A stretch of 64,000 bases of DNA, taken from contig NZ_CP083456.1 of the NCBI RefSeq assembly GCF_020229735.1, forward strand, positions 318,001 to 382,000. Direction: 5' to 3'. The notes beneath the pieces were generated by a model. The model saw only the letters and a program-made list of their open reading frames with translations, ran no database searches and had not been told where the DNA came from. The stretch is from Deinococcus taeanensis. Its GTDB lineage: Bacteria; Deinococcota; Deinococci; Deinococcales; Deinococcaceae. Positions within the stretch are counted from its first letter, which is position 1. Every line of letters starts with the position of its first letter. Position numbers and translations under genes: made by a program. Below, in pieces: positions 46,089 to 55,068 of this stretch.

Positions 46089-46961
46089 ATGACCGCAGAC
46101 CCCGCTGTTTCCCCTCAGTCCCAGATCAACGCCACCCCGTACGCCTCGCCGGAGTACGACGTGCCGGCCATCATGGCCGCGCTGTACGGCGACGGCATCC
46201 TCGGCCTCAAAGGCGCCTTTTCGCGCGAGTGGGCGGCCCGGCTGGGGGAGGAGCTCGCGCCGCTCTACCAGCAGGCCCTGGCCCGTCCAGGCGGCGCGGT
46301 CGGGCGCGGCACCAACCGCCACTACGTGGAGATTCACCCGCAGGACATCAGCGGCTTTCTCGACCTGATCACCCACCCGTGGGTGCAGACCGTGTGCGCC
46401 AGTGTGCTCGGCCCGGACTACAAGATTGTCGAGATCGGCTTCGACGTGCCCAATCCCGGCGCGCGCGACCAGCCGTGGCACCGTGATTTCCGCGCCGGGA
46501 AGGAAACGCTCGTCGACCGGCGCCTGAATTCCCTGGCGTTCAACCTCACCACCGTGGACGTCGAAGAGGACATGGGGCCCTTTGAGATTGCCCCGGGCAC
46601 CCAGTGGGATGACCCCACCGACTACGATCACGGCATGTTCCCGCCGGTGGCCCTGTTCCCCCGGTACCAGGCGCTCGCACAGCGCAAACTCCCGAAAATG
46701 GGTGACATTTCGGTGCGCAGCGCCCTCACCATTCACCGCGGCACCGCCAACGTCAGCGACAAGCCGCGCCCGGTGCTGGTGCTGGGCGTGGACGCGCCGG
46801 GCGCCGGTCACGATGAGTTTCACGACCTGCAGTTCACGCGGGCGTACTACGAGCAGCTGCCGGAGTCGGTCCGGGCGCACCTGATCTGCCGGGTGGTGGA
46901 TGAACTCGAACCGATTGTTCAGGGCCACACCATCGAGGGCCTGATGATGGGAGACGCCTGA
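46089..46961 (+). CDS. Phytanoyl-CoA dioxygenase (PhyH)-family oxygenase
   Basis: This 290-residue Fe(II)/2-oxoglutarate-dependent oxygenase of the PhyH family has the iron ligands His and Asp in QPWHRDFRAG and the distal His in ALTIHRGTANVS, then an Arg-rich co-substrate region (KPRPVLVLGVD). The ribosome site AGGAGG precedes ATG 46089. The small gene at 46966 follows by four bases, so they form a unit. The substrate is unknown; the family includes hydroxylases of many small molecules. Confidence 0.87.
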   Translation: MTADPAVSPQSQINATPYASPEYDVPAIMAALYGDGILGLKGAFSREWAARLGEELAPLYQQALARPGGAVGRGTNRHYVEIHPQDISGFLDLITHPWVQTVCASVLGPDYKIVEIGFDVPNPGARDQPWHRDFRAGKETLVDRRLNSLAFNLTTVDVEEDMGPFEIAPGTQWDDPTDYDHGMFPPVALFPRYQALAQRKLPKMGDISVRSALTIHRGTANVSDKPRPVLVLGVDAPGAGHDEFHDLQFTRAYYEQLPESVRAHLICRVVDELEPIVQGHTIEGLMMGDA

Positions 46962-46965
46962 GCGC

Positions 46966-47208
46966 ATGCGTGATTTCAACGACGTGGTGGCCCACCTCGG
47001 CGCGCAGGCCGTGCCGGGGCGTCTCGCGGCGCTGGAAGGCGGCCGCGGCGTGATGCGCGTGACGCTGCGTGACCCCCTGACGGCCCTGGCCCCCGGTACC
47101 GAGTGCGTGCTGGAAATGCACGACGGCGCCCGGTTCCGGGTGTCGGTCACGGAAGACCTCGGCGGGCACGCGCGCGAGTTCCGGATGCAACTCCTGGGCC
47201 GCGCCTGA
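46966..47208 (+). CDS. Small protein of unknown function
   Basis: This 80-residue protein begins MRDFNDVVAHLGAQAVPGRL and is followed by LALEGGRGVMRVTLRDPLTA-like beta-rich sequence. It lies four bases after the PhyH gene and is probably co-translated. No family recognised. Confidence 0.5.
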   Translation: MRDFNDVVAHLGAQAVPGRLAALEGGRGVMRVTLRDPLTALAPGTECVLEMHDGARFRVSVTEDLGGHAREFRMQLLGRA

Positions 47209-47373
47209 CACCGGCCCGCGCGCACTGGCTGACGGCAGGCCGCGTCGGCGGAATCCGCCGGACCTGAACAGCGCCCGAGCGAGCTCTTTGTAAACGAACG
47301 CTGTGCATGAGGTCCTCCGGCGCCGGGTTAGCTTGAACCTTCCAGGTACCCCAGCCACCAAGGAGGACTTCTG

Positions 47374-48144
47374 ATGATTCAACGCACACTGCTCGCGGGC
47401 GCGACCGCCGCACTGACCCTGCTCTCCGTCGGTCACGCCGAACTGGCAGACATCAAAAAACGGGGGGAACTGCGCGTCGTGATGAGCGGCGAGTACCCCC
47501 CGTTCTCACAGCCGGGCCCCAACGGCGATCTGGTGGGATTCGACGTGGACGTCGCGCGCGAAATAGCCCGCCGTCTGGGCGTGAAGGTCCGCATCACCAA
47601 AACGGAATTCCCCTCGATCATCGCCGGGCTGCAGGCCGGACAGTTTGATCTGGCGGTCGCGTCGCAGAGCAAGACGCCGGAACGGGCGCGCGCGGTTGAT
47701 TTCCTCAGCCAGCCGTACTACTACGACGGGTTCCAGCTGTTCGTGCCGGCGTCCTCGAAAGCAGGCAGCCTCGCGGCCCTCGGGAAAGCGCCCGTGGCTG
47801 TGGCGCAGGGCACGGTGTTCGAGAAGTTCCTCCGGGACCGCAAGTACCCCACCATCGCCACGTACAGCGGCGAGCAGGAAATCTTCCTGGCGCTCGCCGC
47901 TGGCCGCGCTGCCGGGATGATCACCACCCGGACGGTGGGCAACATGGCCATCAAGAACGGGCAGAAACTGCGGGCCAGCGGCCCGGTGCTTCAACAGGAC
48001 AACCCGTACATCACCCTCGGGAAGAACCAGCCGCAACTGAAAAAGGCGGTGGAGCAGGCCCTCGCGGCGATGCGCGCCGACGGCACGCTCAAGCGGATCA
48101 GCGTCAGGTATCTCGGCGCGGACATCACCACCCCCGGGAAGTAA
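47374..48144 (+). CDS. Polar amino-acid ABC transporter binding protein
   Basis: This 256-residue periplasmic receptor of the amino-acid family has a signal peptide (MIQRTLLAGATAALTLLSVGHA), the characteristic ELRVVMSGEYPPFSQ and LVGFDVDVAREIARRLG, and AGLQAGQFDLAVASQSKTPERARAVDFLSQPYY (pieces). AAGGAGG precedes ATG 47374. It sits 65 bp before the matching permease gene, with a hairpin between. Confidence 0.92.
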   Translation: MIQRTLLAGATAALTLLSVGHAELADIKKRGELRVVMSGEYPPFSQPGPNGDLVGFDVDVAREIARRLGVKVRITKTEFPSIIAGLQAGQFDLAVASQSKTPERARAVDFLSQPYYYDGFQLFVPASSKAGSLAALGKAPVAVAQGTVFEKFLRDRKYPTIATYSGEQEIFLALAAGRAAGMITTRTVGNMAIKNGQKLRASGPVLQQDNPYITLGKNQPQLKKAVEQALAAMRADGTLKRISVRYLGADITTPGK

Positions 48145-48155
48145 GGGCCTGAGCC

Positions 48156-48185
48156 GCTGGCCGCACGACGCTCCGTGCGGCCAGC
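48156..48185 (+). terminator. Intra-operon hairpin between binding protein and permease
   Basis: GCTGGCCGCACG-ACGCTC-CGTGCGGCCAGC forms a perfect 12-bp stem right after the binding-protein stop. No T-run follows, so it is probably a partial terminator or an mRNA 3'-end protector that makes binding protein more abundant than permease. Confidence 0.6.
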
Positions 48186-48209
48186 GTCCTGGCCCGGAGG
48201 AGCGCGCTC

Positions 48210-48887
48210 ATGTGGGCTGATGTGTTTACGCCGGATACGCTGCGCGCCCTGTGGCGCGGCACGCAGCTGACCCTCTCGCTGACGCTGCTCTCCAGTGTGT
48301 TCGGGCTGGCGCTGGGCGCGCTGGCCGCGCTGGGCCGGCTGTCACGGGTCAAGGCCCTCAATCTGCTTGCCGGGAGCTACATCGAGACGTTCCGCGGCAC
48401 GCCGCTGCTGGTTCAGCTGTTCTTTCTGTTTTTCGCCGTGCCGCAGCTTGTCCCGCAGGCGAGGCTCTCCCCGTTCAACACGGCGGTCGTGGGCCTGAGT
48501 CTGTTTGCCGGCGCGTACGCCGCCGAGATTCTCCGGAGCAGCCTGAACGCCGTGGCCCGCGGGCAGGCGGAAGCCGCCCGGGCCCTCGGGCTGCGGCCCT
48601 GGGACATTCTGCGGCTGGTGCTCGTACCGCAGGCCGCCCGAACCGCGGTGCCGGCGCTGGGCAACCAGTTCATTGGCCTGCTGAAGGACTCCAGCCTGGC
48701 CAGCGTGATCACGGTGACCGAGCTGCTGCTGACCACCCGCGGGCTGGTGTCGGTCACGTATCAGCCCGTGCCGCTGTACCTGGCGGTCGGGCTGATTTAC
48801 TTCGTGCTGTCCAACGTGGCGGCGCGGCTGTTCCGGCAGGTCGAGCGGCGGCTGGACCGGCCGTACCAGGCGGGCGCGCAGCGCTGA
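48210..48887 (+). CDS. Amino-acid ABC transporter permease
   Basis: This 225-residue inner-membrane permease of the HisM/GlnP type has the core GTQLTLSLTLLSSVFGLALG helix, IETFRGTPLLVQLFFLFF, and the ATPase-docking EAA loop ARGQAEAARALGLRPWDIL. No ATPase gene follows, so the operon must borrow one from elsewhere. GGAGG precedes ATG 48210. Confidence 0.92.
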   Translation: MWADVFTPDTLRALWRGTQLTLSLTLLSSVFGLALGALAALGRLSRVKALNLLAGSYIETFRGTPLLVQLFFLFFAVPQLVPQARLSPFNTAVVGLSLFAGAYAAEILRSSLNAVARGQAEAARALGLRPWDILRLVLVPQAARTAVPALGNQFIGLLKDSSLASVITVTELLLTTRGLVSVTYQPVPLYLAVGLIYFVLSNVAARLFRQVERRLDRPYQAGAQR

Positions 48888-49119
48888 AGCCGGGCACCCG
48901 GCGCGCACCTCGCCGGACCGGACCTGGGCCGCCGGGTCCGCCCCCTGAGCGCGCGGCCAGGGGTGCTGATGGGAACGGCAGCGGCGACGCTCAGCAATTG
49001 CTGAACGCAGCTGCGGACCAGCCGGGCGGCGCGGGCTTTAGGGTGAAAGGCACCATGTCAGGCTTAAGGCGCGCTCCCGGCTCTTGCTTTCCATTTCACG
49101 CACTCACGCGGGCCTGTCC

Positions 49120-51636
49120 ATGAGGGTGCTGGAGCGGGCGGTGTACCGCGGACCGCACATCTACGCCCTGACGCCCATGATCCGCCTGGCCCTGCAGCTG
49201 GGCGAGGCGGGCGGCTGGCCCGCGGCGCAGGTGCGCGCACTGGGCGGGCGCGTTCAGGCTGCGCTGGACGCCCTGGCGCTCGGGTCGCTCCCTGACCCGG
49301 GGGTCCCGGCGCCGGAAGCGGTGACCCTGGGCGACCTGATTCAGGACACGGCGCTGGCGCTGCAGCGGCGCGCCGGGGCCGTGGTCACCGGGGGGCTGAG
49401 CCGGCCGGTGACCGGGACGCCGGACGTGGTTCAGGTGCTGTTCGAGTACCACAGTGAACCGGCCGGGCTGCTGGCCGGCGGCCTGGCCCTGGCGCTGATC
49501 GACCGCCTGCTGACCGGCGGCGGGCACGGTCCCGTGGGCCTGGACCTGGTGACGGGCGAGCCCGGCGCCGGGCTCACGGCCGACCTGCCGGGCGCCTTTG
49601 GCCAGCTGCGGCGGCACGTGCGTGACGCCACGCCGGACCCGGTCACGGCCGCACTGCTGGACGAGGCTCACCGGCGCGACATTCCGGTCAGCTGGTCCGG
49701 TGGGCTGGGCGCGGTGGTGCTCGGGCAGGGCCGCCACACCCGCCGGCTGCTGGGCAGTCTCACGGGCGACACGCCGCACCTGGCAGTGGTGACCGCGCAG
49801 GACCTCCCAGCGGCCCGGGAGCGGCTCGAGCAGCTGGGCGTGCCGGTGCCGGACGGCCGGGTGGTGCGTTCAGCCGAGGACGCCGCGCGCGCCGCGCGGC
49901 GCCTGGGCGGGCGCGTGCTCGTCCGGGCCCTGGGGCCAGCGGCGGGCCGCGGCGCTCCGCACCCGCTGGCGGGCGAGGAGGTGGTCCGCCGGGCGTTCGA
50001 GCAGGTGGCCCAGCGTCCAGGGGCGCAGGGTCCAGCGGCGCTGGTCGAGGAATGCCTGCCCGGCGTGCTCCACCACCTCCTGGTCGTCGGGGGAGAAGTC
50101 GCCGGCGTCCGGGAGGCCCGTGAAGGCCAGCGGGACGCCGCGCCCTCACCCGCCTTGAGCGGGAGGCCGGACCCCGGCGCCGTTCATCCTGAGAATGCGG
50201 CCCTGGCGCGCACTGCGGCGCTGGCCCTGGGCCTGGACACCGCTGAAGTGGACCTCGTGGCGCCGGACCTGCGCCGGAGCGTCCGGGACACCGGGGGCGG
50301 GATTGTGGCGCTGCGGGCCGGTCCGGACCTGGGGCCCTACCTGGCGGGCCCGCCGGCCTCGGCGCGCCGGATCACCGGGGCGGTAATGGACCGGCTCTAC
50401 CCGCCCGGCGCGCCCAGCCGGGTGCCGCTGGTGGCCCTGACCGGCACGAACGGCAAAAGCACCACGGCGCGCATGGCGGCGCATGTGCTCGGCGCGGCGG
50501 GGGAGCGGGTGGGACTGACCACCACCAGCGGCGTGTACGTGGGGGCCAGGCGCATCTATACCGGCGACGCGACCGGCCCGCGCAGCGCCCGGATGGCGCT
50601 GCGCCACCCGGAGGTGACGGCCGCGGTCCTGGAAACGGCGCGCGGCGGCCTGCTGCGGGAAGGTCTGGGCTTCGGGCGGTGTGACGTGGCGGCCGTGCTG
50701 AATGTGGACGCCGACCATCTGGGCCTGGGGGGCATCGAGACCCTCGAGGACCTGAGCTGGGTCAAGTCCCTGCTGGTGCGGGTGGTCAGCCCGCACGGAC
50801 TGACGGTGCTGAACGCCGACGACCCCCTGACCCTGCGGATGAACGCGCAGTCGGCCGCGCCGGTGGCGCTGTTCAGCCTGGCGGGCGATGACCTGCCGGC
50901 AGCCGTGAACGCGCACCTGGACGCCGGCGGGCTGACCGTGCTGCGCCGCAGCGGGCCGGACGGCGACGAGATCGTCGTGGTGGAAGGCGGCCAGGAGAGC
51001 GTGCTGATGGCGGCGGCGGCCATTCCCGCGACCCTCGGCGGGCAGGCACTGTTCAACGTCGCCAACGCCCTGGCGGTCACGGCCATCTGCCGGGGGTTGG
51101 GCGTGCCGCTCACCGTGATCCGTGAGGCGCTGCAGTCGTTCGGCACGGGTTTCGAGCAGAATCCGGGCCGCATGAACGTCTTTGACGGGCATCCCTTCCG
51201 GGTGATTCTCGATTACGCGCACAACCCGGCGGGCCTGCAGGCCCAGGGGGCCGCGCTCCGGCACCTGCGGCCGGCCGGAGCCCGCCTGATCGGAATGGTG
51301 AGCATTCCCGGCGACCGCCGCGACGAGGACATCCAGACGCTGGGAGCCACGGCGGCCGGCATTTTCGATGACCTGATCTTCCGGGAGGGCAGTGACGGCC
51401 GCGGCCGCCCGCGCGGCGAGGTGATGGCGCTGCTGCGCGCCGGCGCCCTGCAGGCCGGCTTTCCCGCCGCCCGGATTCAGCTGGTGCTGGAAGAACGGGA
51501 CGCGGTCGAAACGACGCTGCGCGCGGCTCGTGCCGGTGACCTGGCGGTGATCATGCCGACCGACGTGGACGGAGTCTGGCAGCAGATCCTCAACTACCAG
51601 CCGTCGCCGGAGCAGGGCGCGGCCGGGCCGGGCTGA
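49120..51636 (+). CDS. Cyanophycin synthetase-like ligase with eroded ATP-grasp domain
   Basis: The 838-residue protein has the domain order of cyanophycin synthetase: an N-terminal domain (MRVLERAVYRGPHIYALTPM), an ATP-grasp region and a Mur-ligase-like C-terminal domain. The Mur-ligase half is complete: ATP loop VALTGTNGKSTTARMAAH, the conserved TTTSGVYV, AVLNVDADHLGLGG and DYAHNPAGLQAQG. The ATP-grasp part keeps family landmarks (LEQLGVPVPDG, LLVVGGEVAGV, RDTGGGIVALRAGPDLGPYL), but the nucleotide-binding Lys and KP-D-N-GRG-type loop read RALGPAAGRGAPH. The stretch between GG-VAG and the ENAAL helix is also short. One active site may thus be lost. It could join Asp-Arg differently, act on another substrate or be inactive. 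ATG 49120 has no ribosome site; ATG 49084 is in frame. Confidence 0.75.
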   Translation: MRVLERAVYRGPHIYALTPMIRLALQLGEAGGWPAAQVRALGGRVQAALDALALGSLPDPGVPAPEAVTLGDLIQDTALALQRRAGAVVTGGLSRPVTGTPDVVQVLFEYHSEPAGLLAGGLALALIDRLLTGGGHGPVGLDLVTGEPGAGLTADLPGAFGQLRRHVRDATPDPVTAALLDEAHRRDIPVSWSGGLGAVVLGQGRHTRRLLGSLTGDTPHLAVVTAQDLPAARERLEQLGVPVPDGRVVRSAEDAARAARRLGGRVLVRALGPAAGRGAPHPLAGEEVVRRAFEQVAQRPGAQGPAALVEECLPGVLHHLLVVGGEVAGVREAREGQRDAAPSPALSGRPDPGAVHPENAALARTAALALGLDTAEVDLVAPDLRRSVRDTGGGIVALRAGPDLGPYLAGPPASARRITGAVMDRLYPPGAPSRVPLVALTGTNGKSTTARMAAHVLGAAGERVGLTTTSGVYVGARRIYTGDATGPRSARMALRHPEVTAAVLETARGGLLREGLGFGRCDVAAVLNVDADHLGLGGIETLEDLSWVKSLLVRVVSPHGLTVLNADDPLTLRMNAQSAAPVALFSLAGDDLPAAVNAHLDAGGLTVLRRSGPDGDEIVVVEGGQESVLMAAAAIPATLGGQALFNVANALAVTAICRGLGVPLTVIREALQSFGTGFEQNPGRMNVFDGHPFRVILDYAHNPAGLQAQGAALRHLRPAGARLIGMVSIPGDRRDEDIQTLGATAAGIFDDLIFREGSDGRGRPRGEVMALLRAGALQAGFPAARIQLVLEERDAVETTLRAARAGDLAVIMPTDVDGVWQQILNYQPSPEQGAAGPG

Positions 51637-51672
51637 ATGCCTCACCCGGCTCTGAGGCCAGCCGGCGCCACG

Positions 51673-51678
51673 GATAAT
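51673..51678 (+). promoter_or_regulatory. -10-like element of the dbpA leader
   Basis: GATAAT is followed by six bases and ATG 51685, the start of the leader peptide. It fits the leaderless pattern except for the first base (G instead of T). Confidence 0.4.
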
Positions 51679-51684
51679 GGCGTC

Positions 51685-51738
51685 ATGCCGCCCTGTCTCC
51701 CGCCTGCTTCCCCGTTCCCTCACTGGAGCGCGCCGTGA
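51685..51738 (+). CDS. 17-residue leader peptide overlapping dbpA
   Basis: ATG 51685 opens MPPCLPPASPFPHWSAP and stops at TGA 51736-51738. The TGA overlaps the GTG start of dbpA (GTGA), so ribosomes ending the leader could restart at dbpA. The leader itself has a leaderless-type -10. GGAG (51725-51728) could help re-initiation. A regulatory function is inferred only. Confidence 0.5.
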   Translation: MPPCLPPASPFPHWSAP

Positions 51739-53147
51739 CGGCCGCTTCCTTTGACACCCTGCCCCTGAAGGCCAGCCTGCGCGCCACGCTGCCGGCGCTG
51801 GGGTACCACACCATGACGCCCATCCAGGCGCAGAGCCTGCCGCACGTGCTGGCGGGGCGGGACCTGATCGCGCAGGCCCGCACCGGCAGCGGCAAGACCG
51901 TGGCCTTCGGGCTGGGGCTGCTGCAGCGGCTCGACCCGGCGCGGCCGGCAGTGCAGGGCCTGGTGCTGTGCCCCACCCGTGAACTCGCCGATCAGGTGGC
52001 AGCCGAGGTGCGGCGCCTGGCGCGCGCGGAAGGCAACGTCAAGGTGCTGACCCTCACCGGCGGGATTCCGCTGCGGCCCCAGGCGGCGTCACTGGCACAC
52101 GGCGCGCACGTGGTGGTCGGCACGCCCGGGCGCCTGCGCGATCACCTGAGCCGCGGCACGCTGGACCTCACGCAAGTGCGGACCCTGGTGCTGGACGAAG
52201 CGGACCGCATGACGGACATGGGTTTTTACGACGAGATTCACGGCGTCGTCCGGGCCTGCCCCCCGGAGCGTCAGACCCTGCTGTTTTCCGCCACGTATCC
52301 CGACGACATCCGGGAGGCCACCGCCGCCTTCCTGCACCGCCCGGTGGAGGTGCGGGTGGACGCGCAGCCCACCAGTGACCGGATCGAGGAGCGCTTTTAC
52401 GAGGTGGAGCCGCGCGGGCGCGACGCGGCGGTCGGGCGCCTGCTCGGGCACGTCCAGCCGGGCTCCGCGCTGGTGTTCTGCAACACCCGGGCGCACTGCC
52501 AGGCGCTCGCCGCCCAGCTGCGGGCGCAGGGCTTCGACGCGCTGGCCCTTCACGGCGACCTGCACCAGCGCGAACGCGACGAGACGCTCGAGCAGTTCGC
52601 CAACCGCAGCTGCGCGGTGCTCGTCGCCACGGACGTGGCCGCGCGCGGCCTGGATATCGCCCAGCTGGACGCCGTGATCACCGCAGACATGTCCCGCGAC
52701 CCGGACGTGTACATTCACCGCGTGGGCCGCACCGGACGCGCCGGTGAGAGCGGCCTCGCCCTGACGCTGTGCACGCCGGACGACCGGCCCTTCGTGCAGC
52801 TGCTGGAGGACCGGCGGGGGGCGCCCGTGGCCTGGCACGACCTCAGTGCGCTGCGCGCAGGCGGCGCCCGTCCCGCGCCGATGGTCACGCTGTGCATTCT
52901 GGGTGGCCGCCGGGACAAGCTCCGGCCGGGCGACGTGCTCGGCGCCCTGACCGGCGAAACCGGCCTCAGCCGCACCCAGGTGGGCCGGATCACGGTGTCC
53001 GGCAGCGTCACCTACGTCGCCGTGGACCGCGCGGCGGCGCCGGCGGCGCTCGGACGGCTGAACGGAGCGGCGCCGGCAGGGTCCGGCGCGCTGAGCATCA
53101 AGGGCCGGCGGTTCCGGCTGCGGCCCATCACGCCGCCTGTGGCGTGA
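51735..53147 (+). CDS. dbpA: DEAD-box RNA helicase DbpA
   Basis: This 470-residue helicase has the Q-motif (PIQAQSLPHVLAGRD), Walker A ARTGSGKTVA, LVLCPTRELA, VVVGTPGR, the DEAD box VLDEADRM, SAT (LLFSATYP) and domain-2 motifs LVATDVAARGLDI and HRVGRTGRAG. The C-terminal 75 residues form the DbpA RNA-binding domain (LCILGGRRDKLRPGDVLGAL), which targets hairpin 92 of 23S rRNA in the known homologue. It therefore likely helps large-subunit assembly. GTG 51735 is embedded in the leader stop. Confidence 0.92.
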   Translation: MTAASFDTLPLKASLRATLPALGYHTMTPIQAQSLPHVLAGRDLIAQARTGSGKTVAFGLGLLQRLDPARPAVQGLVLCPTRELADQVAAEVRRLARAEGNVKVLTLTGGIPLRPQAASLAHGAHVVVGTPGRLRDHLSRGTLDLTQVRTLVLDEADRMTDMGFYDEIHGVVRACPPERQTLLFSATYPDDIREATAAFLHRPVEVRVDAQPTSDRIEERFYEVEPRGRDAAVGRLLGHVQPGSALVFCNTRAHCQALAAQLRAQGFDALALHGDLHQRERDETLEQFANRSCAVLVATDVAARGLDIAQLDAVITADMSRDPDVYIHRVGRTGRAGESGLALTLCTPDDRPFVQLLEDRRGAPVAWHDLSALRAGGARPAPMVTLCILGGRRDKLRPGDVLGALTGETGLSRTQVGRITVSGSVTYVAVDRAAAPAALGRLNGAAPAGSGALSIKGRRFRLRPITPPVA

Positions 53148-53153
53148 TGGGCC
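53122..53153. terminator. Terminator hairpin overlapping the dbpA stop
   Basis: GGCCCATCACGCC-GCCTGT-GGCGTGATGGGCC forms a perfect 13-bp stem; the dbpA stop TGA (53145-53147) lies in its right arm. It separates dbpA from the convergent gene ending at 53187. Confidence 0.85.
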
Positions 53154-53186
53154 GCCCGGCGAACCTGCGCGGGGCCGTGCCGGGTC

Positions 53187-54950
53187 TCAGGGCCGCAGCT
53201 CGCCCGGATGCGGGTAGAACACCAGGGAAACCGGCAGGAACGACCCGCCCGTCGGAATGAAGCTCATCTGGAAGGCCCTGGACGGCGTGCGCCACAGCAC
53301 GAACGGCGCGTCGCCGTTGGACAGCACGCCGGAGCCCGGAATGCGCAGCACCTGACGGTCCGCGCCGTCGTCCACCACCAGCCCGCCGCGGTACGGCCCG
53401 CCGCGCGGCACGAAGGTGGCCACCGTGCTGGTGCCCGGCACGGTGTTCTCCACGGTGATGTCGTACTGCACGCCGTAGTTGCCGCTCAGGCGCTGCGGCG
53501 CGCCGGTCAGGACGTCCACACCGCTCAGGGCCGGGTCACTCTGGCTGTCACCCAGCGTGACCCGCGCCGGGGCGGCGCCCAGGCGGACCGTCAGGCTCCG
53601 CACGGCGCCGGGGAACGTGCCGCGTTGATGCTGGGCGTCCGGGGCCAGCACCGGCAGAGCCCGCAGGGTCTCGTCGGTCAGCGGCTGCCCGTCTTCGAGC
53701 ATCACGACACTCAGGTCCGCGTCCCCCGACACCTGCAGGTCCAGCAGGACCTTCGCGCCCTGCTCCGGCGCGAGCGGCGGACTGGTGTACAGCGCCGTGA
53801 CCCCCTGGGCCGGCAGGGGCTGCGGCGCGCGGCCCGCGCCGGTCATGAAATCCAGGACGCTGACCTGCCCCAGCACGCTCTCGATGCCGGTGCCGCCCGC
53901 GCTGCCTTCGCGCAGCACCTCCACCGAGGCGCCGGCGCTGCGTGCGCGCGCCAGCACGTACAGGCGCGCCGGCCGGCCCAGCCGGTTAAGGTGGTACGCC
54001 ACCACCCGCACCCGCCCGGACGCCCGGTCCTGGTACAGCACGCCGCTGCGCGACGGCGCTTCCGGGGAGTCACTGAACAGCAGCGGATAGGACGCGCCGG
54101 GCCGCGTGGTGGGCAGCAGGGCCGGGTAGGCCGGGTTGCGGGTGTCCTGGAAGGTCGAGCCGAGCGGGGCGTAGCGCAGCGCGTAGGACAGCGGCGTGTT
54201 CACCGGCGCGCCCTCCACCCGGATGACGCGGGCGTACGGCGCACTGACGCGGCCCTTGCTGTTCGTCACCACCAGCGTGATCCGGTGCTCACCCGGCGTG
54301 AAGAACACGTCGTTCATGCCGTCCCACTGGCGCGCGAGGTTCAGTCCGTCCGGGTCGAACGAGAAGTCGGTGTACGTCACCCGTTCCCCAGGCGCGTACA
54401 CCGCCTTGTTGGTGGCGAACCGGGCCTCAGGCACCCCGCCAGGTGTGGACTGCGCCGCCGAGGCCGGGGCGGGGGAACTGCGGGGTGCCGGGACGGGCGT
54501 GGGCGGGGCGGGCGCCGCGGTGGCCGGCGCCGCGCCGGCGGGAACGCCGGTGATGGCGACGCCGCCCGGCCGGACGAGCACCTGCCCGTCCAGGGCGTAG
54601 GCAAGCAGTTTGGCGTCCACCAGCGCCTCGCCGCCTGGCGTGATGACGAGCGGCCCGGCGTAGGGCACCCCGTCGATGGTCATGCTGCGGGTCCTGAGCT
54701 GCACGACCAGGCGGCCCACCTGCACCAGAGGGCCGCTCACCTGCGCCGGGCGGCCGAGCAGCGCCGCGGTTTCCTGCAGGGGCAGCAGCACCGTCTCCCC
54801 GCTGACCTGCGGAGCGGTCCGCAGCTGCACGCTGCGCCCACCGAGCGTCACGCTGCCACTGGGGGAGACGAGCAGGTCGGAGGCGGCCAGACCGGGCGCG
54901 GAGAGAAGGCTGAGCAGGGCGAGGGCACGGACAGTCCGGAACAACGTCAC
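53187..54950 (-). CDS. Secreted protein with stalk-like (copper amine oxidase N-like) domain
   Basis: This 587-residue exported protein has a signal peptide (MTLFRTVRALALLSLLSAPG). Residues 30-140 resemble copper amine oxidase N-terminal/stalk domains (SVTLGGRSVQLRTAPQVSG, VDAKLLAYAL). A Pro/Ala linker and an immunoglobulin-like domain with TYTDFSFDPDGLNLARQWDG follow, then beta-rich modules to the end. The GTG 54950 start with CATACT seven bases upstream gives a good signal peptide; GTG 54974 would extend it. It probably acts on the cell surface. No enzyme motif found. Confidence 0.7.
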   Translation of the reverse strand: MTLFRTVRALALLSLLSAPGLAASDLLVSPSGSVTLGGRSVQLRTAPQVSGETVLLPLQETAALLGRPAQVSGPLVQVGRLVVQLRTRSMTIDGVPYAGPLVITPGGEALVDAKLLAYALDGQVLVRPGGVAITGVPAGAAPATAAPAPPTPVPAPRSSPAPASAAQSTPGGVPEARFATNKAVYAPGERVTYTDFSFDPDGLNLARQWDGMNDVFFTPGEHRITLVVTNSKGRVSAPYARVIRVEGAPVNTPLSYALRYAPLGSTFQDTRNPAYPALLPTTRPGASYPLLFSDSPEAPSRSGVLYQDRASGRVRVVAYHLNRLGRPARLYVLARARSAGASVEVLREGSAGGTGIESVLGQVSVLDFMTGAGRAPQPLPAQGVTALYTSPPLAPEQGAKVLLDLQVSGDADLSVVMLEDGQPLTDETLRALPVLAPDAQHQRGTFPGAVRSLTVRLGAAPARVTLGDSQSDPALSGVDVLTGAPQRLSGNYGVQYDITVENTVPGTSTVATFVPRGGPYRGGLVVDDGADRQVLRIPGSGVLSNGDAPFVLWRTPSRAFQMSFIPTGGSFLPVSLVFYPHPGELRP

Positions 54951-54957
54951 GGGGCCC

Positions 54958-54963
54958 AGTATG
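54958..54963 (-). promoter_or_regulatory. Leaderless-type -10 of the secreted stalk-domain gene
   Basis: On the minus strand CATACT precedes GTG 54950 by seven bases. Confidence 0.4.
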
Positions 54964-55068
54964 GCCAGGGCCACCTGACGCGAACCGCGGTTCCCGCGCC
55001 GGTTCTTCAGGCAACCTTAAGCCTCGGCCACCGGCGGCAGTGACGCCCCGGGGCACCTGTCAGGCCGG

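Noticed and set aside
50146..51723. Minus-strand frame opposite the ligase gene
   Set aside because: No motif; the plus-strand Mur-ligase features are unambiguous.
53208..55043. Plus-strand frame opposite the secreted stalk-domain gene
   Set aside because: Arg/Gly/His-rich without any domain; the minus strand has a signal peptide and beta-rich domains.
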